Assembly: GCA_964347325.1 (NCBI GenBank)
Contig: CAYFYA010000006.1
Span: 1 to 64,000, forward strand
Direction of reading: 5' to 3'
Source: JAJISG01 sp964347325
Lineage (GTDB): Archaea; Thermoplasmatota; Thermoplasmata; RBG-16-68-12; JAJISG01
Length of the DNA: 64,000 bases
A program made the position numbers and the translations under genes. Of this stretch, positions 33,744-42,330 are shown in pieces. The notes beneath the pieces are model-generated. The model worked only from the letters and a program-made list of their open reading frames with translations, did not search any database and was not told where the DNA came from. Positions within the stretch are counted from its first letter, which is position 1; each line of letters opens with the position of its first letter.

Positions 33744-35366
33744 CTAGAGATCCTCCTCCGCTCTTATCTGGGCCTCGATGGCCGCCTCCAGTAGCCTCGC
33801 TTCCTCTTCAGTCCCTTCGTAACACTGAAGGACGAGCTCCTTCGTGTAGAGCTTGAGCAGGTAGCGGTACCAGCGCTTGTGGGTGACACTCTCTCGCTCG
33901 TAGTCTGGATGACCCTTGTTGACGTAGACTACGTGCTGGTCGGCGGAGTACTGCGACCGCCACGAAACCCCGTCGGTGACGAACTCTGGGAGCGGGAGGC
34001 CCACCAGCCTTCTGGACCTGGGAGATCCGTCGCCCACCTTGGACTTGACCCTCTTTGGCGCGTGGTCGACCTGCTTTGGAGCTCTCGGAGCCGAGATGAG
34101 GATGGAGTCGGGCCTGTCCCTTACGATTTTGAAGATGTTTAGGTGTGGTAGCTCCCTGCAAACCCTGGCCAGATCCCCCTTGAGCCTGGACAGCACTCGC
34201 CTCAGCCCTATCTTCTCCCGCTGGGCGTCCTGAACCCTGATGACGCTGCTGAGCTCCTCCTCGATGGTCTTCATGGCGGCGACGAAGGCATGGTACTTCT
34301 CGTCCTGTAGGAACTGCCCCCGTTGAGGTCCCGCCAGGGTCGCCTCGTCAAACCTCACCCATCCCTGGATTCTTCGGAGGTTCCACGGTGCGGAGCGGAA
34401 CTCATCGATCTCCGAGATGTTCCTGTAAACCCGCGTTGCCCCCGAAGTCTCCTCTTTGGCTCGAAGAACGGGGACGGAGGCCTTGGGATCCTCTCTCTCG
34501 AGGACATAGAGTTCCACACTAACGGGACCGAATTTGGTCCGCAGGGTACTCCTGGGGAAGAGGACTCCATCGAAGGTCCTCTCCTTCGGAACCACCTCGT
34601 AGACCTTCCCCCTCTCCTCTATCCTGACGGTGAGACCCTTCTCCAGGAGCCTGCCCCATAGCTCGTCCTCGATGGCCTTCTTTACCTTCGGCCCCGTCCA
34701 GAGCCTGGGATTCCTCAGCTTTCGAATCGTAATGGTGGTCCCCGAGGTCTTCTGCTCGCTCTCCGCTTTCTCGATCCTGGCGGTCAGCGTATCGGCCGGC
34801 ATCGCCAATGTGTAGGTGGAGGACATCCCCCTCCTGGGGAGGCCATACGTCTCGGCGAGGTGTGGATAGCCGCCGAAGTCGGTCCTCGTGACTATCTTCA
34901 TTTCCCTGCCGATGGTCCGGAAGCCGAAGAGACCGACGGCGAACTCGCCCTGGGCCCCTTTGTAGTCCTCGATCTTCCCCTTGAAGGAGTCTGCAACGCG
35001 GGTGACGACCCCCTTCAGATCGGGAACTCCCACCCGGTCCGGGACGAAGCCACGGCCGTGGTCGCGGACCTGGATGTAGGAGTTCCGGCCCCTCTTCACT
35101 ATCCTGATTTCGATGGGGCCTCTGTTCTCGTACCCGGGAGGGTACTCGTCCAGGGCATTCTCAACCTGTTCGAGGAGAGCCTTCCAGGGCCCTTGGGTAT
35201 CGGCCAGAAACTTGATGGCGGCCGTGCGATCTCCGATGTCGGCCTGGACCTCTAGGCCTTCGACCTCCTCAGGCTGTCTCCGGCGTCGGAAGGCGCCAAA
35301 AACCCGCCGGACAGCTCTTCGCAGTCCAGATAGCGCCCCGCCCTTCCTCCTCGAAGCGGATTCCAC
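33744..35366 (-). CDS. GHKL-type ATPase of unknown function
   Basis: 540 residues. A basic N-terminus (RRAVRRVFGAFRRRR) precedes a Bergerat ATP-binding fold: N box LLEQVENALDEY (Glu67, Asn70, Asp73), G1 box VRDHGRGFVPD (Asp102-Gly-x-Gly) and a Gly-rich lid GAQGEFAVGLFGF. A transducer-like middle follows with HSP90/MutL/TopoVI-B-type order, then a Lys/Arg/Pro-rich linker (about 420-455) and a C-terminal domain with YVNKGHPDYERESVTHKRWY. No kinase, MutL, gyrase or TopoVI signature was found beyond the ATP site. It may be an ATP-gated clamp acting on DNA or protein. Confidence 0.8.
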   Translation of the reverse strand: MESASRRKGGALSGLRRAVRRVFGAFRRRRQPEEVEGLEVQADIGDRTAAIKFLADTQGPWKALLEQVENALDEYPPGYENRGPIEIRIVKRGRNSYIQVRDHGRGFVPDRVGVPDLKGVVTRVADSFKGKIEDYKGAQGEFAVGLFGFRTIGREMKIVTRTDFGGYPHLAETYGLPRRGMSSTYTLAMPADTLTARIEKAESEQKTSGTTITIRKLRNPRLWTGPKVKKAIEDELWGRLLEKGLTVRIEERGKVYEVVPKERTFDGVLFPRSTLRTKFGPVSVELYVLEREDPKASVPVLRAKEETSGATRVYRNISEIDEFRSAPWNLRRIQGWVRFDEATLAGPQRGQFLQDEKYHAFVAAMKTIEEELSSVIRVQDAQREKIGLRRVLSRLKGDLARVCRELPHLNIFKIVRDRPDSILISAPRAPKQVDHAPKRVKSKVGDGSPRSRRLVGLPLPEFVTDGVSWRSQYSADQHVVYVNKGHPDYERESVTHKRWYRYLLKLYTKELVLQCYEGTEEEARLLEAAIEAQIRAEEDL

Positions 35367-35426
35367 CTCAGACAGAGAGGCGCTCGCCCTTGTTTATAGG
35401 TAGCGGCGCTGCTATCAATAATGATT

Positions 35427-35597
35427 CTAGGATTCTGGAGCCTCCGTCTCCTCTTGGAGAGGAGTGAAGAAGGTGAACTTCACGGCGCAGCTGGGACAGT
35501 AGCAGACCTCCTGGCGGTACATCTTCCCTCGAACCTCCAGCTCCTTGTCATGGATGACGTCGTCGACCTCGGACTTGCAGATGGGACAGTGAGGCAC
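35427..35597 (-). CDS. 56-residue zinc-ribbon protein
   Basis: Frame from GTG 35597: MPHCPICKSEVDDVIHDKEL, then a basic strand and EVCYCPSCAVKFTFF. CPIC and CPSC form a classical two-knuckle zinc ribbon. A minus-strand TATA box (CATAATTAGG, centre about 35624) lies 27 bp before the GTG, so it is leaderless. It lies between the radical SAM gene and the GHKL ATPase on the same strand. Such mini-ribbons often join transcription or RNA complexes; no function is assigned. Confidence 0.75.
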   Translation of the reverse strand: MPHCPICKSEVDDVIHDKELEVRGKMYRQEVCYCPSCAVKFTFFTPLQEETEAPES

Positions 35598-35644
35598 GAT
35601 AGGCTGTAGAAAGACTCACCTAATTATGGTTTGGGAGTCACCGT

Positions 35645-36769
35645 TCAACGACGAGGTGGCACGAATTCCACCTCGACCCTCTCGCGCCCTTCCGAGGACC
35701 CTTCAGAGACCTTGGTGGACTTCCTCATCATTTCCATGTGGGTCCTATCACTCGGCGTCAGCAGCGGCCCCGGCTGTATCTGCGCAACGGGCTGCCTACC
35801 TCTGTTCAGGATGTCCCGGAAGTAGGGCATCCAGGCGGAGGCGACCTCGGAGGGGTTGACGAAGCTCTGTGTCGCCCAGTACTGGTACCAGGCGCACTGG
35901 ATCTCACAGGTGGACATCTGCCTCCTGCGCTGCGCCGCCTCCTCCGACTCAAGGTACTCCATGAGGGGGTCGTGGATCAGGTTGATGGTCTTCTCCTCCA
36001 GCACCCGACAGGGGTAGTAGAGGAAGCCGTCGGCATCCACGATGATGGACGAAGCATCGCAACCGTGCTCCATCACGATCCTGTTGAAATAGCCGTCGGG
36101 CGAGATGATGACCTCAGGGTACTTCTGCTTCAGTTCTAAACCCCTGCGGGACATCTGAGCCAGGTCGGGGAGGTGATCCTTGGTGTTCTTCAGGTGGACG
36201 GCCACCATGACCACGGCCTTCACGCCGGCGTCGTAGCACCGCTTGATCTTCCACTCGAGCTCGTCGATGTCGTTCTTGGTGACGACGATCTGGATGGTGA
36301 CGATGCTGCCCCAGTCGGTATACTGCTCCAGGTCGTCGAACATGTCGAGGTTCTTGTGGCCCTCGTCGATGCTGATGTGGAGGAAGTCGATGTACTTGCA
36401 GTAGTCGGCCATGGGGTAGCGATTCTGCAGGTCCCGCTCGCTGGTGGTGAAGAGGAGATACCAGGGCTTCTCGTACTGGTACTTCAGAAGCTCCTCTATG
36501 TCGTCGCGCACCAGGGGGTCCCCACCCTCGAAACTGCAGACCGTTATCGAGCTCCCGGCGATGTTGTCCAGGATCTTCTTCACATCCTCCGTGGGGATGT
36601 CCTGCCATCGGTGCTTCACGTGCCAGCAGTTGCAGAAGGAGCAGGTGAAGTTGCACCTGCGGGTCAGCTTGAATGAGCAGTAGAAGGGGTATACCGTCTC
36701 CTTTGCCAGCTTGTTCCTAAGGATGTAAGAGGCAGTTTGGAGGAGCTTCCTCCTGGGGAGCTTCCTCAT
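35645..36769 (-). CDS. Radical SAM protein with SPASM-like C-terminal cysteines
   Basis: 374 residues. KLTRRCNFTCSFCNCWH gives the CX3CX2C cluster site (Cys39, 43, 46); FEGGDPLVRDDIEELL is the SAM-binding GGDP region. A C-terminal part holds more cysteines (YYPCRVLEE, MSTCEIQCAW) that may bind an auxiliary [4Fe-4S] cluster as in SPASM proteins. Radical SAM enzymes start difficult C-C or C-S chemistry on peptides, lipids or cofactors. The substrate is unknown; peptide and membrane-lipid modification are both possible. GxGYxYP protein and zinc ribbon flank it on the same strand. Confidence 0.9.
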   Translation of the reverse strand: MRKLPRRKLLQTASYILRNKLAKETVYPFYCSFKLTRRCNFTCSFCNCWHVKHRWQDIPTEDVKKILDNIAGSSITVCSFEGGDPLVRDDIEELLKYQYEKPWYLLFTTSERDLQNRYPMADYCKYIDFLHISIDEGHKNLDMFDDLEQYTDWGSIVTIQIVVTKNDIDELEWKIKRCYDAGVKAVVMVAVHLKNTKDHLPDLAQMSRRGLELKQKYPEVIISPDGYFNRIVMEHGCDASSIIVDADGFLYYPCRVLEEKTINLIHDPLMEYLESEEAAQRRRQMSTCEIQCAWYQYWATQSFVNPSEVASAWMPYFRDILNRGRQPVAQIQPGPLLTPSDRTHMEMMRKSTKVSEGSSEGRERVEVEFVPPRR

Positions 36770-36791
36770 GCCGGGGTGGAGGGCTCTCTTT

Positions 36792-39700
36792 CTATTTAGC
36801 GGTGACTGGTTCTGTTCCTTTGGCTCGCTTTGAGAGGAATAGCAGGGGCAACAGCGCGACGCCCGCCAGGGCCACGAAGATGACCTGTGGAGCGTAGAGG
36901 GAGTACTCCATCCACTGAGGTAGGGAGAGCCCCGGGAGGGTGTAGGTGACGGGCGGTATCCGCAGGAGAAGGAGCAACGTGGAGACGAATACCAGGAAGG
37001 GACGCACTAGGGACGATAAACTCCCCCCTCCGGCAAGGTAGCGTCCCACGGTGGCGAAGGCGAGGAGAGAGAGTGATGTCACAAGACCGAACAGGGCTAG
37101 GGTTGCCGTCAGGGTGGTCTGGGAGAGGAAGAGCAGGGCCGTGAAGGTGACTATGAGGGCGAAGGCTGCTAGCTGGGCGACTCCCTGACGTCTGTCCCTG
37201 AGAAACCAAGCCGGCGCCATGGCGGCCAGCGGGCCCAAAATGAGTAGGGAGGAGCCGAGGGCCGCAAGGTCGGGACCACTGAGCTCGAGTCTGATGGCCA
37301 ACGAGAGTGTGTGGTATGGGGCCAGGGACGCGATCGGCAGCGCCGCGGCCAGACCCGCCGTCCAAACGCCCTTCGACTTGCCTGGATCCCGGCTAGCGGC
37401 CTGCCTCGACGGCCAGAACACGGTTGGGGCCACTAGAACTATGGCCAGGATCGAGAACGTGACGATGTCGGGCGTCACCAAGAAGCCAATGGCGACGCCC
37501 ACGGCGAGGACGGGCAGAAGGAGATAGGGAGACGGTCCACCTTTGCCGACGGCAGAAGATATGACCGCGACTGCTCCGAGCATCGCGATGGGGAAGGCAG
37601 CGGGAATGAACAATGTCGTGGCGGTCCCAGCCGCCATCACTAGACTCGAGACCAGCATCCAGCGTCGCGGCAAGGCTTTCGCTATGAGGTCCCGTAGTGG
37701 GAAGGCGAAGCCGGAGACTACGACGCCTACCGCGACGGAGTAGTAGGTCCAGAAGTTGAGATCCAAGGCAGAGCGTAGAGCTAGCATGAAGAGTGCCGTG
37801 GCCGCCACGATCGTCAGAGCGGGAGGCCCCATCCGACGTGCACGATCGCCCAAGAGTCTGGCCCGTCTTCCGAGAGCCAAGGCAACGCCGCTTATGACCG
37901 CCAGGATGAGTGCGCTAAGTATAGTTGCCTCCCACCTCGCCGCGGCGCCCAGGTCTCGGGAGGCAAGGTACGCTTCGTACGCTGCCAATCCATAGCCTTC
38001 CTCCGACAGTTCTTCTGAGGCGATCAGGTGCCTCTCAGCCGACTCGAGGAGCGATGAGGCGATTAGTGAGGCGAAGGGATCTCCCTTCAGGCTCTCCAGC
38101 CTATCGAGCGCCCTCCCCTGAAAGTCCTCCAAGAGGAGGTCAAAGAACGTCGCTGCCGACACAATCTCTATCTCGCGGTGGCTCTGGCGCTGGAGAACGT
38201 CGATCATCTCCTTGGCATCGGTGAGGTTGTGTGTGAAGGGATAGACGGCCATCCACAGGAACTGAGGACCCTCGTCCCAGGCCTCCATGGTGGCTTGGAG
38301 CTTGCCGAGGAAGTTCTCCCGGGTGGTCCAGAAGTGGGTCGACCTCACCACGGGAGCGGCCTGACCTCCCCCCTCCACAATCCAAGATGCTTGACTCGTC
38401 GCCTGGTCAGCGTAGTCGAGGACCAGTCCCCGAGGGCCCAGGACCTCGGCGTACTTGGCGAGGCTCTCGGCCCTGTAGGGCGTCTCATATGCGGGGAAGG
38501 AGTTCAGAAGCCAGACAACATCCAGATCTGCCGCCTGCATGTACTCCGCGGTGGTCTCCAGGAACGGCTCTAGGTCTCCCTCCCTCAGGAAGTCGGGGTA
38601 GATGTAGGCCACGCCGCTGGGGCCGGCCACGAAGGAGTCTTGGGGAGTGGCCGTCCCGTAGTAGTAGTCGATGTAGGGCGGCGCCAGTTCCACGAAGTAA
38701 GGACTGACGGTCCAGGCGACGGGAAAATCACCTCTTACCGGACTCTCCCAGATTTTCATCATGCGGCCGGCGGCGAAGTCCAAGTTGTCACCGTCGGATA
38801 TGGCCACCACAGTGTAGACCTTGTTCTCGATTGGCTGCGGAGTGGGAGGAAGGCTGTTCTGGGTGTAGGGCTGGCCGCGCCCGTAGGCCGAGAGGACGGT
38901 TAGGTTCGGTACGTCCTGAACCCCGACGAAGTACTTCCCCTCCCCTGACAGCAGCTGGATGAAGGCGTTCTCCTCCGTCATGGTGGGATTGCGGAACCAG
39001 CCGATGACTGGGATACCACGAGGAGTTGCGCGAAGGACTCGAAGAGTCGCCGAGATGTCCGGGGAGGAGGCCAAAGCTCCCTGGGGATAGTAGAAGACGA
39101 AGGTCTTGGTGGCGATTAGGTAGTCCCTGATGGCTGACGCCTCAGGTGGAAGGATGGCCAGGAGCCTGTCGTAGGAGCGCGGGTATAGGTCTCGAAGGGC
39201 CCTCTCATAAGCCTCTGTTGGGCTCAGGACGGCCCAGTCGCTCTTGGCGTAATCGAGACGCACGGGGAGTCCATAGAGCTCGCTCAGGGTGGCCGCATTG
39301 TCCGGACCGACCAGGACCCAAGCTTCTATCCCAGCATAGGTGGTCCCGATGTTGATCGACTCCGGCCTCCCTGGATCATAGACAAACAAACCGCTAGCCC
39401 GGGGGAGGTACTGGGCCAGGACCCAGCTCACGTCCACGAGGTCGTAGGTGAGGTTGTACCTCTCAACCAGGTATCCCAGCATAGGCGACGCGCTCGATAG
39501 TTCATCCTGGAAGTCGATATACAGTTCGACGTGGTCTCTGTTGACCAATCCTTGCAGGGAAAGCAGGGTCATGCGCGTAGAATGGTTGGTTTCCATGCCG
39601 ACGGTGACAACGTGGAGGTTCGATCCTGCCCCAAAGGTGGGAAAGGGGCTCACACCTGGCTCCAATCTCCCTTGATCGTCCGGAGGCGGGGGAGCCCAGC

Positions 39701-39812
39701 CCCAGAGAGCGACGGTAATGACCATGATTGAGAGTCCCACTAGGAGCACGACTGGCGTCCACCTGCTGCGAATGAGTGGCGCACGTCGAAGCAGCCTTCG
39801 CAGGAGACTCAC
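36792..39812 (-). CDS. GxGYxYP-domain protein fused to a polytopic membrane domain
   Basis: 1006 residues. One N-terminal membrane helix (about 20-40) anchors a large outside domain (about 60-640). It carries VYTVVAISDGDNLDF and GPSGVAYIYP, the region that names the GxGYxYP family of putative glycoside hydrolases, and SLQGLVNRDHVELYIDF, which matches its N-terminal part. From about 675 to the end there are roughly eleven or twelve membrane helices. Surface glycan processing or export coupled to the membrane is a reasonable guess. The family is mostly bacterial and soluble or lipid-anchored, so the polytopic extension is notable. Confidence 0.8.
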   Translation of the reverse strand: MSLLRRLLRRAPLIRSRWTPVVLLVGLSIMVITVALWGWAPPPPDDQGRLEPGVSPFPTFGAGSNLHVVTVGMETNHSTRMTLLSLQGLVNRDHVELYIDFQDELSSASPMLGYLVERYNLTYDLVDVSWVLAQYLPRASGLFVYDPGRPESINIGTTYAGIEAWVLVGPDNAATLSELYGLPVRLDYAKSDWAVLSPTEAYERALRDLYPRSYDRLLAILPPEASAIRDYLIATKTFVFYYPQGALASSPDISATLRVLRATPRGIPVIGWFRNPTMTEENAFIQLLSGEGKYFVGVQDVPNLTVLSAYGRGQPYTQNSLPPTPQPIENKVYTVVAISDGDNLDFAAGRMMKIWESPVRGDFPVAWTVSPYFVELAPPYIDYYYGTATPQDSFVAGPSGVAYIYPDFLREGDLEPFLETTAEYMQAADLDVVWLLNSFPAYETPYRAESLAKYAEVLGPRGLVLDYADQATSQASWIVEGGGQAAPVVRSTHFWTTRENFLGKLQATMEAWDEGPQFLWMAVYPFTHNLTDAKEMIDVLQRQSHREIEIVSAATFFDLLLEDFQGRALDRLESLKGDPFASLIASSLLESAERHLIASEELSEEGYGLAAYEAYLASRDLGAAARWEATILSALILAVISGVALALGRRARLLGDRARRMGPPALTIVAATALFMLALRSALDLNFWTYYSVAVGVVVSGFAFPLRDLIAKALPRRWMLVSSLVMAAGTATTLFIPAAFPIAMLGAVAVISSAVGKGGPSPYLLLPVLAVGVAIGFLVTPDIVTFSILAIVLVAPTVFWPSRQAASRDPGKSKGVWTAGLAAALPIASLAPYHTLSLAIRLELSGPDLAALGSSLLILGPLAAMAPAWFLRDRRQGVAQLAAFALIVTFTALLFLSQTTLTATLALFGLVTSLSLLAFATVGRYLAGGGSLSSLVRPFLVFVSTLLLLLRIPPVTYTLPGLSLPQWMEYSLYAPQVIFVALAGVALLPLLFLSKRAKGTEPVTAK

Positions 39813-40002
39813 CTACCCGATACAACACAGCGGGGATGACAGAATCGCCATAACCCTGTGTGTCCAGCCTTCGAACTTGGTGTAGGCTCGGTAAACCACG
39901 GTTCTATAAGTCTTTGCAGACTGAACGAGAACGAGAGCCGCGCACGGCCATGTCTCGCGTCCCAGCCATCGTCCATGACCCACCCGCGTGAGGCGGCTCG
40001 AA

Positions 40003-40012
40003 AAGCTAAATA
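40003..40012 (+). promoter_or_regulatory. TATA box of tRNA-Leu
   Basis: AGCTAAATAC centred about 31 bp before the first base of tRNA-Leu; fits the usual archaeal promoter distance. Confidence 0.5.
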
Positions 40013-40038
40013 CCGTACGCCTCCGTTGTGCTTTCCGC

Positions 40039-40123
40039 GCGGCGGTAGCCAAGCCAGGTCAACGGCGCTAGATTCAGGGTCTAGTCCCGTAGGGGTTCCC
40101 AGGTTCGAATCCTGGCCGCCGCA
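40039..40123 (+). tRNA. tRNA-Leu (CAG)
   Basis: Acceptor GCGGCGG pairs with CCGCCGC, discriminator A. Anticodon stem CTAGA/TCTAG with loop TTCAGGG (anticodon CAG); a long variable arm CCC-GTA-GGG as required for a class II tRNA; T-arm CCAGG-TTCGAAT-CCTGG. No intron and no encoded CCA. Its 3' half is repeated at 41030-41091, and a weaker copy of the anticodon arm lies near 40183-40218. Confidence 0.96.
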
Positions 40124-40182
40124 CTCGTGTATAAAGGATCTGGCGACAATCTACACCCGTTTGTCGTAGGCTTGTCGTAGAC

Positions 40183-40218
40183 GCCAACAGCGTTAGATTC
40201 GGCGTCTAGTCTCCCCCA
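40183..40218 (+). repeat. Decayed tRNA-Leu fragment
   Basis: CCAACAGCGTTAGATTCGGC and the following TCTAGT match the D-arm end and anticodon arm of tRNA-Leu(CAG) with several changes (CGG in place of CAG in the loop). No acceptor or T-arm follows, so it is not a gene. Confidence 0.5.
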
Positions 40219-40242
40219 TTGTCACTACAAAGTAAGTAAGAG

Positions 40243-40932
40243 ATGGATGAATACGAGGAGGACTTGACTGAGAGAGACCGCGCAATCACCAGCGCCCGCC
40301 ATAGAGGCGATGAGATTGCCTCCTACTGGAGCAGGCTCTCAAGGGCCTGGGACCCGATGCTCCGGTTTGTCGGTCTGCACCGGAAGTATCGAAGTGAGGC
40401 AGTCTCCGTGCTCCGTCTCAAGAGGGGCGAGACCGTCCTTGATGTAGCCTGCGGCACTGGCCTAAACTTTTCGTTTCTCTTACAGCGCGTAGGGCCACAG
40501 GGACGCGTCGTCGCTATTGACATTGCGCGAGGCATGCTCGATAAGGCAAAAGAAAGGGCCGAGAGGGAAGGATATCGCAACGTGGAATTGCTGCTGGGGG
40601 ATATCACACAGGTCAAGATCCCCCCCGTTGATAGTGCGGTAGCCTGCTGGTCCATGATCAGCATACCGAACTATCGAGAGGCCCTCGTGAGAATTGTGGA
40701 GAGCCTTCGCCCGGGTGGACGGATCTCAGTCTTGGACTTCAAAGTCATTGATGGCTTTCCCGGTCAGATCTTCAATCCCGTTTTCAGAGCCATGTGTCGA
40801 CTAACGCATCAGGATGCTTCCCGCGAGCCCTGGGTGGATCTGGAGCAGATGCTTGGAGCAGTCAAGATGCGCGAGTGGAGATTCGGAGGATTCCTTAGCG
40901 GTGTCTATCTAGCATGGGGCAAGAAACCGTGA
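40243..40932 (+). CDS. Class I SAM-dependent methyltransferase
   Basis: 229 residues. GETVLDVACGTGLNFSFLL is motif I for S-adenosylmethionine, VVAIDIARGMLDKAKERAE motif II and LRPGGRISVLDFKVIDG the motif III region, close to UbiE/COQ5-like enzymes. The first 40 residues are charged and helical. The substrate is unknown; lipoquinone-like or phospholipid methylation are common for the group. It is the only intact gene in the tRNA-bounded segment and so may be imported cargo. Start ATG 40243; no clear Shine-Dalgarno sequence. Confidence 0.88.
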   Translation: MDEYEEDLTERDRAITSARHRGDEIASYWSRLSRAWDPMLRFVGLHRKYRSEAVSVLRLKRGETVLDVACGTGLNFSFLLQRVGPQGRVVAIDIARGMLDKAKERAEREGYRNVELLLGDITQVKIPPVDSAVACWSMISIPNYREALVRIVESLRPGGRISVLDFKVIDGFPGQIFNPVFRAMCRLTHQDASREPWVDLEQMLGAVKMREWRFGGFLSGVYLAWGKKP

Positions 40933-41029
40933 TGTTCAAAGGGTAGGACGCCTGCCCCAGAGCTCTCACCACCGAGTGTGGGAAGGTTCATAAGGAACGT
41001 GTGTGAAAGTGCCTGTGCCAGTCGTCAAT

Positions 41030-41091
41030 ACGGCGCTAGATTCAGAGTCTAGTACCGTAGGGGTTCCCAGGTTCGAATCCTGGCCGCCGCA
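41030..41091 (+). repeat. Duplicated tRNA-Leu 3' half (attachment-site remnant)
   Basis: From ACGGCGCTAGATTCAG to the final GCCGCCGCA this copy equals tRNA-Leu(CAG) except for two bases (one in the anticodon loop 3' part, one in the variable arm). The sequence before it has no matching acceptor strand, so a working tRNA cannot form. Confidence 0.8.
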
Positions 41092-41180
41092 TTTATCCTC
41101 CACCAATTCATTCATCGGGCAGGTTGATAGCCCAATCCAGGTGTTGGAGGATCTCGTCGCCTAGCGAGGGATAGGGCCCG

Positions 41181-42224
41181 TCACTTCCTCGCCTCTATGA
41201 TCACCATGTCCTCGTGAATCGACCGCTTGGAGAGCACGCTGTATCCTGACGTTCTAAGGAAGTCCTCAAGATCAGCGACAGTACGCATCTTGTAGCTGGG
41301 ATCGTTCAGCGAAGCCAGGAACGCATGGCGAAGCCAGTGCAAGGGAGGGGAGCGTCCCTCCTGGGCAAGGTCATCCACTATCACAAAGCGCCCTCCATCG
41401 TTGAGGCACTCTCGAATCCTGCGGCACAGCTCTTCGGAGTGGATGCCCACATCGCACTCCAAGACCATGTCAAACCCTCCGGGCAGCTCATCCTTCAGAA
41501 AATCCGATGGATGAAAGGAGATTCGATCGGCGAGGTCGCTCTCGGAGACAATCCTCTCGCCAACCCGGCAGACCGTGGCAGCATCCACTACGGTCGCTGT
41601 TAATCCACCATGTCGACTCAGTAGGGCCAGGGACATTACCCCTGATCCACCACCCAGATCCATCAGCCGCTTCACTCCTGTCATGTCAAGGGCTTCCGCT
41701 AGTTCCTCCCCCAGGGACTGGTGATAGTCGTACAGCATTCGAGTGAAGCGATCCGCCTGGCTGCTATCCTCTGCCAATCGCGCGTAGAAGTTGGGAGGTT
41801 CCATTCCTAGGGCGGCCCAGACCGACTCTGGACGATGGATATGCAGAGGCAAGTCGTTGCATGCAAGGTATCCCTCACGTGCCTCCTCCGCCAGGTAGGC
41901 CCATGAATCCTGCTTCAGCGTCTCCATGATGGCTTTCCGGGCGGCGAGACTTGGTCCGTAGCTCCCTCCGTCACGCCTCAAGAGACCCAAGCCAACGAGG
42001 AGTTCGAGCCATCTTCGTGTGCGTTCAACAGGAATGTCCAGGGACTCAGAGACCTCCTCGGCTGTAGCAGCCCTCTCCTCAAGTTGCCAGAAGAGACCCA
42101 GCTCCAATGCAGCCCCCAGAGCCGCGGAGGCAACGTACCCTCTCACGACCCCCATCACATCTGCAGGCGTCTTGAACCGCACATGATCCCCTTGAAGCAG
42201 ATGGGAGTTGGGTATATGAATCAA
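41181..42224 (-). CDS. O-methyltransferase-type protein with N-terminal winged helix
   Basis: 347 residues. The N-terminal region (about 20-100; TAEEVSESLDIPVERTRRWL) is the dimerisation winged helix of plant/bacterial small-molecule O-methyltransferases. The catalytic domain has VKRLMDLGGGSGVMSLALLS for SAM and FDMVLECDVGIHSEELCRRI, NDGGRFVIVDDLAQ. It could methylate a small hydroxylated or C-H substrate. The start could be internal (ATG near 42155). It faces the tRNA-Leu element and lies upstream of riboflavin kinase on the same strand order. Confidence 0.85.
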   Translation of the reverse strand: MIHIPNSHLLQGDHVRFKTPADVMGVVRGYVASAALGAALELGLFWQLEERAATAEEVSESLDIPVERTRRWLELLVGLGLLRRDGGSYGPSLAARKAIMETLKQDSWAYLAEEAREGYLACNDLPLHIHRPESVWAALGMEPPNFYARLAEDSSQADRFTRMLYDYHQSLGEELAEALDMTGVKRLMDLGGGSGVMSLALLSRHGGLTATVVDAATVCRVGERIVSESDLADRISFHPSDFLKDELPGGFDMVLECDVGIHSEELCRRIRECLNDGGRFVIVDDLAQEGRSPPLHWLRHAFLASLNDPSYKMRTVADLEDFLRTSGYSVLSKRSIHEDMVIIEARK

Positions 42225-42330
42225 CGAGATGGCGGAGGGTGTTAGAGTCGGGAGCTGGTTCCGTCAGAGTTCCCCAGGATGCATCCTAGCCTCCGCATCC
42301 TGCTGGACTCGGCTATGGTGTCGCCCAGCC

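Larger units (their letters stand above)
40124..41091. mobile_element. Probable small integrated element at tRNA-Leu
   Basis: The segment directly after tRNA-Leu ends in a second copy of the tRNA 3' half (about 60 of 62 bases), as left by site-specific integration at a tRNA 3' end. It encodes one methyltransferase and no integrase. Near 40183-40218 a third, decayed copy of the anticodon region (about 26 of 33 bases) suggests more than one event. A tandem TTGTCGTAG repeat lies near 40160. It would be a non-autonomous or eroded element. Confidence 0.5.

Noticed and set aside
41010..41091. A second functional tRNA-Leu
   Set aside because: Anticodon and T arms are good, but the 5' acceptor strand and D-arm cannot form; it is a partial duplication.
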